A stretch of 64,000 bases of DNA from NCBI GenBank assembly GCA_036583965.1, contig JAZBQD010000014.1:69115835-69179834 (forward strand), in the 5' to 3' direction. Below are positions 57,700 through 64,000 of this stretch, in pieces (the first letter of the stretch is position 1; the number at the start of each line of letters is the position of its first letter). Both the position numbers and the translations under genes were made by a program. The notes under the pieces were generated by a model. That model did no database searches. It had not been told where the DNA came from and saw only the letters and a list, made by a program, of their open reading frames with translations. The DNA is from Prunella strophiata. Taxonomy: Eukaryota > Chordata > Aves > Passeriformes > Prunellidae.

Positions 57700-59329
57700 T
57701 TTTTCCTCCAACCTGTTCTTATCACTCTGCTGACCATCTTAGAACACCACAGTGGCAGCTGGCACTGATGGACACTCTTCCAGAGTGTCTTGGGAAAGTT
57801 CAAGAGCTGAAAAGTCTTTGGAAGATAAACTGGAGAGAGAAGGTGGCAGTTCTGGGCAGCCTGATCAGGGCACAAACCTGAGCCTCTTTCTGCACAAACA
57901 CTGACCTGGCACCTTTCACTGGCCCTAAATGATTTACAGAACAGTTCTGCCTGGGAAACCTACAAACCTGAGCAAGCCATATGCATTATTTATAGCAATT
58001 TTCTTGAATTCCAGATGCTCATCACAACTCATTTGCATCTCATTCAGCACAGCTCAAGATAACCAAAGGCTGTACAAGGGCTCCAATTCCAACCATATGC
58101 CAGGGCATCATGACCAGCAGGACTCTGCAAACACCTGCAAAGGTCAGGGATGGTTTGCTCTCCCTGCATGTTCCTGCACTTCTTGCAAGCCCTGTCTGAC
58201 CTCTCCTGTACAAACACACACCAGGAAAATGCTGATTTCTCCTGGAAGATCTCTGCCTCGTTTATCCCAGCAGGGAGAAGAGAAGAAGCAAAGCCACAGC
58301 ACCTCAGCCATGCTGCAGCTCCTCTGCTGCTTTCAGGTGCTGCATCCAAGACTTTCAGAGGTGTCTGGCAGGGAGGTGGATGATTTTATTCCAGTTCTGT
58401 TGCAGCTTCATGTGTTTTAGCGTGGTTCGAGTCCCAGATCATGTTTTTTCATGTTTTGGATTTAAATCTTGCAGATTTACACAGCCAGACCAGGGCAATG
58501 GGTTCTGTGTATCCCTTGTGCTGGAATTTGCTGGTTTTCTAACTCTGAGATGCCACCTGACACACACACCTTTCCCCCAAGAGCCATCCACGTGCCTCCC
58601 CCCAAAAAACAAACACCAAATCACTGCTAATTGAAAATAAATTGAGTTTGAAAAAGACAGGAGACATCAGCATATGATGTTGTTTTATTATTACAATTAG
58701 GCAAATGAGGTTTTCAAGCAAACTTGAAATAAATTTGGGAGAATTTATGCCAGCATTAAGTCAAACATAATAAAAAGCCATTTGCAGAGTTGGGTTTTTT
58801 GGATTTTTTTTGCAGCAAAGCAAATCCATTTAGTGTTTTATTGGTACAGGAGTTGTTGAGTGAGGTGATGTCTCCAAGCATCAAAGAATTCAAAGCCCCT
58901 TCACAAAGCTGGGGATGGTTGGGGACAATGATGAACATTTTGCTGTGCTCGTGGCTCTTTGGGAAAGAAAGCCCAGATTCAGGAAGCTTAAATTTCCTTC
59001 CTAAATTCCCTGTTTATTTGACTCAGCCACTCAGCCAGCTTAAGGAAGTGCTACAGAGGGAGCTATGGAGAGCCAGTCCATAAGGAATACTGGGCAGAAG
59101 GACTTGTTGGGAATTGAGTTGGGCTGAATGAAGGCTTCAGATGTTTCCAGGGAACTGGAGTTATTCTGAGAAATTGTCCCTGAAGGGCTGGAAACTTGCA
59201 AATGCTGGTAGGAATTTAAAGCAACAGCATCTCCCAGCCAGAATTTGTGCCTGAACACCACACAAGAACTCCAAAATAAACCATATGACAAACTCCAGAT
59301 ATTTGTATCGCTGTGTAAAGACTGTAAAA
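57700..59329. other. Contig 2 right end
   Basis: No gene or clear repeat recognised before gap 2. Confidence 0.5.
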
Positions 59330-59829
59330 NNNNNNNNNNNNNNNNNNNNNNNNNNNNNNNNNNNNNNNNNNNNNNNNNNNNNNNNNNNNNNNNNNNNNNN
59401 NNNNNNNNNNNNNNNNNNNNNNNNNNNNNNNNNNNNNNNNNNNNNNNNNNNNNNNNNNNNNNNNNNNNNNNNNNNNNNNNNNNNNNNNNNNNNNNNNNNN
59501 NNNNNNNNNNNNNNNNNNNNNNNNNNNNNNNNNNNNNNNNNNNNNNNNNNNNNNNNNNNNNNNNNNNNNNNNNNNNNNNNNNNNNNNNNNNNNNNNNNNN
59601 NNNNNNNNNNNNNNNNNNNNNNNNNNNNNNNNNNNNNNNNNNNNNNNNNNNNNNNNNNNNNNNNNNNNNNNNNNNNNNNNNNNNNNNNNNNNNNNNNNNN
59701 NNNNNNNNNNNNNNNNNNNNNNNNNNNNNNNNNNNNNNNNNNNNNNNNNNNNNNNNNNNNNNNNNNNNNNNNNNNNNNNNNNNNNNNNNNNNNNNNNNNN
59801 NNNNNNNNNNNNNNNNNNNNNNNNNNNNN
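59330..59829. other. Assembly gap 2 (500 N)
   Basis: Exactly 500 N, probably of unknown size. Neither edge is an obvious repeat. Confidence 0.99.
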
Positions 59830-60079
59830 TGGAAAATTACAGTCATTAAGCTATCTTAATAGGGGAAAGAGAGAGAGCCATTATTGCTGTCCAGTATGTG
59901 CGTTGGCTAATTAGCTTCATTCAGGTGATAAAAATGAAGAAGTTTATTAGTTTTTTATGTACGCTGGCTGAAATCCTCAGAGATCTTAGGGATTCAGTAA
60001 TTCTTCTCCCAACTGAGCCTTATCTCTACCTACAGCCTTGAACATTAAGCACCAAAATATGAAGCTATGGAAAGTGGAA

Positions 60080-60200
60080 GTTGGTTTTAATGGTAGTGTG
60101 GATTCTGTCCATGGTTGGTGGACTTGTCAGTGCTGGGAAATGGTTGGACTCAGTGATCTTAAAGGTCTTTCCAACCTAGAAGACTCGTTGATTCTATTCA
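60080..60200 (+). mobile_element. CR1 LINE tail fragment
   Basis: Diverged sense tail with GGTTGGACTCAGTGATCTTA, AAGGTCTTTCCAACCTAGAA and TTGATTCTATTC. Confidence 0.82.
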
Positions 60201-60579
60201 AGTGGTTCTAAACAATGAAACAATTGAAATACCAAGGTATTTCTGGGAAGCAGGATGGGGTATTCTGAGCTGAGCTCTGGCTACCTATACTTATCTGAAG
60301 TTCACATAAAAACCCCATCTTTACCCAGGAAATATTTAGTGCTGCTGCTGCAGTATATCACATGAGAAAACACCTGGGACCAGGCCACTGGCTCCCCATG
60401 TTACACTCGGAAAGTAGGGACAGAAGTTTTGGACACTGGATATTTCTCTTTGTTCCCAGCTCAGCAAATGGATCGGAATTTCAATCTCACTTTCTTACCA
60501 GTATTCTATTTCGTCATCATAAAGTACTTTTCCAATCCAGCGTGAAAAATGTTATAGTACACAGTAGCAATAGGAGAGT

Positions 60580-60641
60580 AGATAGATAGATGATAGATAG
60601 ATAGATAGGTAGATAGATAGAAGATAGATAGATAGATAGAT
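60580..60641. repeat. (GATA)n tetranucleotide repeat
   Basis: About 14 TAGA units with small slips (TGATAG, AGGTAG, AAGATAG). Confidence 0.96.
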
Positions 60642-60644
60642 CTA

Positions 60645-63600
60645 GCAGCATATATGAATATGAGAATTGTTATAAAGGTAAGCCCACCCTCACATGTATG
60701 CCTTGTGGTTTGATGCACAGATATGGCCACTTCTGCAATAAATTACTTCTCTCTGAAATTCCTGTGATGAAATGAGGAGGAGGAATTAGCCCTGACTCCA
60801 GCATGGGGAGATTTTCAAAGCTCATTTACAGTTGTTGGGGTTGCTTAGGGAGCCTCTAAGGGGGAAGAAGAGAAGTTCAAGCCAGACTGTCATGAAATCT
60901 GAAGCAGAGGCCATCTCCTCACATGGTTTAAAAATCATTGTGCAACATACCTGTATCAGTAGTTTGCTGGCATGTTCTACCCCCTTTAGAGAAATGTGTT
61001 TGAAATACTCTACTATTACTGTGGTTTGATTAATGAAATTCCATTTGAAAATGAAAACCACACATGTATTTAGAGAGTATGGCCTGTTACTACCAGAGAA
61101 CCTATTACCAGTAGTGGTGGAACTTTAAGAAAATAAAAAGTGTTGTCAATCTTCTCATGTTTTGATTAAATCAACTGTAGGATAGAAGCAGGAAGGGTTT
61201 GTTTATGTATGTGTTGTAATAGAAAAAGCTGTTACACTTGGATGAGTAGTAAATAGATGAGCTTTCTTTTGTTCTATTATTTTAAAGGTATTTATAGAAC
61301 CCATTTGCATTTAGCTGAGTTGATTTCTAGGGAATTTTGTTTTGGTATGAAATGCCAATTTAAATCACAAGTACATATTGGAGTAATAATATACAGTTGC
61401 TTTGTCTAATTGATTTTCATTTTGTGCTTGAGCCACGTATCTATAGGGGTTTAAAATTCTATAATTACCAGAACTGATAGGCAATTAAAAGGCCTCTTAC
61501 AGATTCATGATCGCTTGCTATTGAAACTGTATATCTAGAGGAAAACTAATTATTGAACCCTAGTAAGGCATTACTGTTATCTGAAATAAACCAATCAACT
61601 TACAAGTCTATGGAGTGTTTATTTGGTGGTGAAACGGGAAAAATGATCTGTGACGCATTTGGGCTTTTTGGGAAGCCCATTTTCAGATCCAGATAGCCTC
61701 TGTGTTGATCTAGAGCTAAGTATTAGTTCCAATGGGAGCTCTGAAAAAATACCTATTGTTCCTGTGGTTATATTTTATCCCTGTAGGATGCCACTACCTA
61801 AGCTTTTCAGAGGTTTTCTTTATTTTGAATCTCTGTGTGTAACAAACTTTGAAGGGAACAACAGAAGTTCTTCTGTATTCCCACAGTTATAAACAATTAT
61901 TTTTTAAGCACTGAATTTAAAATTGCTTTAAGTCCTGTAGCAGTCATCATTCCATTTGCCTGAAGTGATGGACACTTCAGAGGTCAGTGGAGCAAAAGAA
62001 TCGCGGAGGGGGCCAGAGTGAAGATTTTTGCACCTTTAAGATTCCTTCCTCTAGTGTACAAAACACTTGTGTGAGATATTTAAACTCCATGTACACAGTT
62101 GAAACAGCACAGGGAGATTTTGAAAAGCATGAGAGCTTCAAAACAACTACAATAAATGTTGAAGAACCAAAACATAATTTCAGACTGGGAACTTAAAAGT
62201 ATTATGACTATTTGATCCAAACCTTACTAGGCTAGTTTTAACAATCAAATAATTAGTATTAGTGCTCCTGCTACAAATAACTAGGTATAAGGAATAAAAA
62301 TGGCACATGGAAAACAGCTGGAAAATCTGCTTTCTAAGAGAAGGAACTTTAATAAATAAAATAGTATCCAATGGTAATATTGGAAGATATCTTCTTTAAT
62401 AAGGAAAAACGCAGAAACAATACATTAATAAAGTTGACACCTTGAGAAAACACAAATATTCTTTCCTTCCTGGATTCCTGAAGAATAAAATCTAATTAGA
62501 GGAATATTTAAGATGTCAAGACAGATTAACGTGTGTATTCAAAAATGTACTTAAAATCACTTCAACAGTAAAACAAAAATAACGAGGTAGAAGATGAAAG
62601 AGAAAGAAACATGATTTACCCAATATGTGGTGTGAAGACCTACAGAAGAGATGTCCAATTACTGCCTTGGGACATTCTGTGGGGGAAAAGTGATTTTTCA
62701 AGGTCAAGCCTATCTCCAAGAACCAACAAAAAACTGTGGCTCAACGCATCCTTGCTATGGGTCTGTCAAAATCAAAGGGTATGCTCAAGACTGAAAGAGT
62801 TAAATAACCTCACAGTAATAGGGATAGATGAATTCCATGTTATCTTATGGTGATGGTGAGCCTGAAATGAGATAATCTGTAGGGCCTAGAAGACCACCAG
62901 CTTAGTCGTTTGGACCTTCACAGCTCTGAAGGAATGAAGATGAAAAGCATTGATAAGATGTCCAAGGGAAGAGGGAATTTCTAATGGACTGGTGACTTGA
63001 CAGGAGCTGGGTACTCTCTGCAGAGAAGTCGCATGTAGACAATAGCAGTGTTGCGTCAATTTTTGATGCCAAGTATAGAGAACATTAAGCACATCTTACT
63101 TTTTAAGCAAACATTGATGTGATTTTCTGAAAGAGACATTTTTACATCTGAAAAAAACCCCTACCCTTATGTCTGAGGCAGAAAGATCAGAGGAGACCAC
63201 TGGCCTCATTTGTGACATGATGGAAAACACTGACATAGGGGACACTTGAGGGCACCTGTACCCTGTCACAGGCCAGTAGATAGGTCCCATTAATTCTTCT
63301 CAGTAATTTCATCCCAAAATGTCAGTTTGCATCAGTTCACTGGCACAGGTGAGTAGCTTTCTTTGCAACAATCCCACAGGAAATTTTCATTAATTTATGG
63401 ACACTGATTTCCACTGAAGTGAACTAATTATTAACTCTGAAGGGGGTTATGTTAGTTTTTCATATGGACAATGCAGCATATGCATCCTGTTTTTCTGTTG
63501 AAAGGAATCCTTTAAAGGGGGAGAAAAGAGAGAATAATAATTTTTAAGGGGAAACATGTTTTAAAAATAGGTGGATGCTGTTTGTTTAGGGTTTTTTTCT

Positions 63601-64000
63601 TCGGTTTGATATATTTTTACATATGGAGCTTTTATTTCTGTTGATACTTATAATTATTCTCCTGGTGGGAAAGGAAGACTTCCAGGACTTAAAAAACAAG
63701 AATCTTGTAATATGAGGGAGTTCTCTGGGGAACTTCCTCCACATGCACTAATAAGAGTTAGGACAATGGAAGAGGCAGCTAACAGAAGAGTAAAAATACA
63801 ACATCCTAAAATATTGCTCCCTATTTATCTTTCTAATATCCATGGTTAAATCATCCAGGAAGGAAAACCTGCTCTAGGGCATCTTAATGGAGAGAATAAA
63901 CAATACAAGCAGCATAAAAGCATAATGTGCTTGTTTTGTATCAGAGGATGAGTCAGTGGTGGCCTGGAGTCAAGCCTCCCCAGACTCCTTTCCAAGCCCA
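60645..64000. other. Contig 3 unique sequence, AT-rich
   Basis: Markedly AT-rich and repeat-poor apart from the GATA array at its left edge. No exon recognised on either strand. Base composition differs from contig 1, which is compatible with a gene desert. Confidence 0.5.

Overview
The window looks like bird nuclear DNA, probably a songbird. It has two vertebrate secreted-protein genes split by GT-AG introns, many CR1 LINE fragments whose 3' ends carry the avian 'ATTCTATG' type tail, several solo LTRs, and long pure A/T-rich microsatellites. I saw no bacterial, plasmid or phage features and no CRISPR array, tRNA or rRNA. Almost every open frame outside the seven exons below is chance coding, often inside repeats.

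Layout. Three contigs are joined by two 500-N gaps (24841-25340 and 59330-59829). Contig 1 (1-24840) holds a head-to-head pair of inter-alpha-trypsin inhibitor heavy chain genes. ITIH5 runs leftward on the minus strand, with exons 1-5 at 13412-13531, 9846-9890, 3969-4132, 3127-3234 and 2373-2620; it continues beyond the left edge. ITIH2 starts on the plus strand, with exons at 21192-21275 and 22844-22918, and then runs into the first gap. The two start codons are about 7.7 kb apart. This matches the known vertebrate ITIH5-ITIH2 neighbourhood (human 10p14). The ITIH5 end is a CpG island with a promoter minisatellite and a long GGA-type repeat in the sense strand. The ITIH2 end is not CpG-rich and has forkhead-like sites.

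Contig 2 (25341-59329) and contig 3 (59830-64000) contain no exon I can recognise. They hold CR1 fragments, two more LTR families, a 234-bp TAAA-type array grown inside an LTR, a 1.25-kb pure (AAAAT)n array, and several AT-rich, repeat-free blocks with homeodomain or octamer-like words that may be noncoding regulatory elements. The remaining ITIH2 exons were expected just right of exon 2 and were not found, so the sequence beyond the first gap may be wrongly placed or a large piece may be missing.

The sharpest mobile-element evidence is target-site duplications. Two LTRs of one family (A) have perfect 6-bp duplications. Two LTRs of a second family (C) have 6-bp duplications, one perfect and one with a mismatch. 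Two LTRs of a third family (B) have 4-bp duplications. One family-C LTR landed so close to the ITIH5 exon 5 splice donor that its duplicated target overlaps intron position +6.
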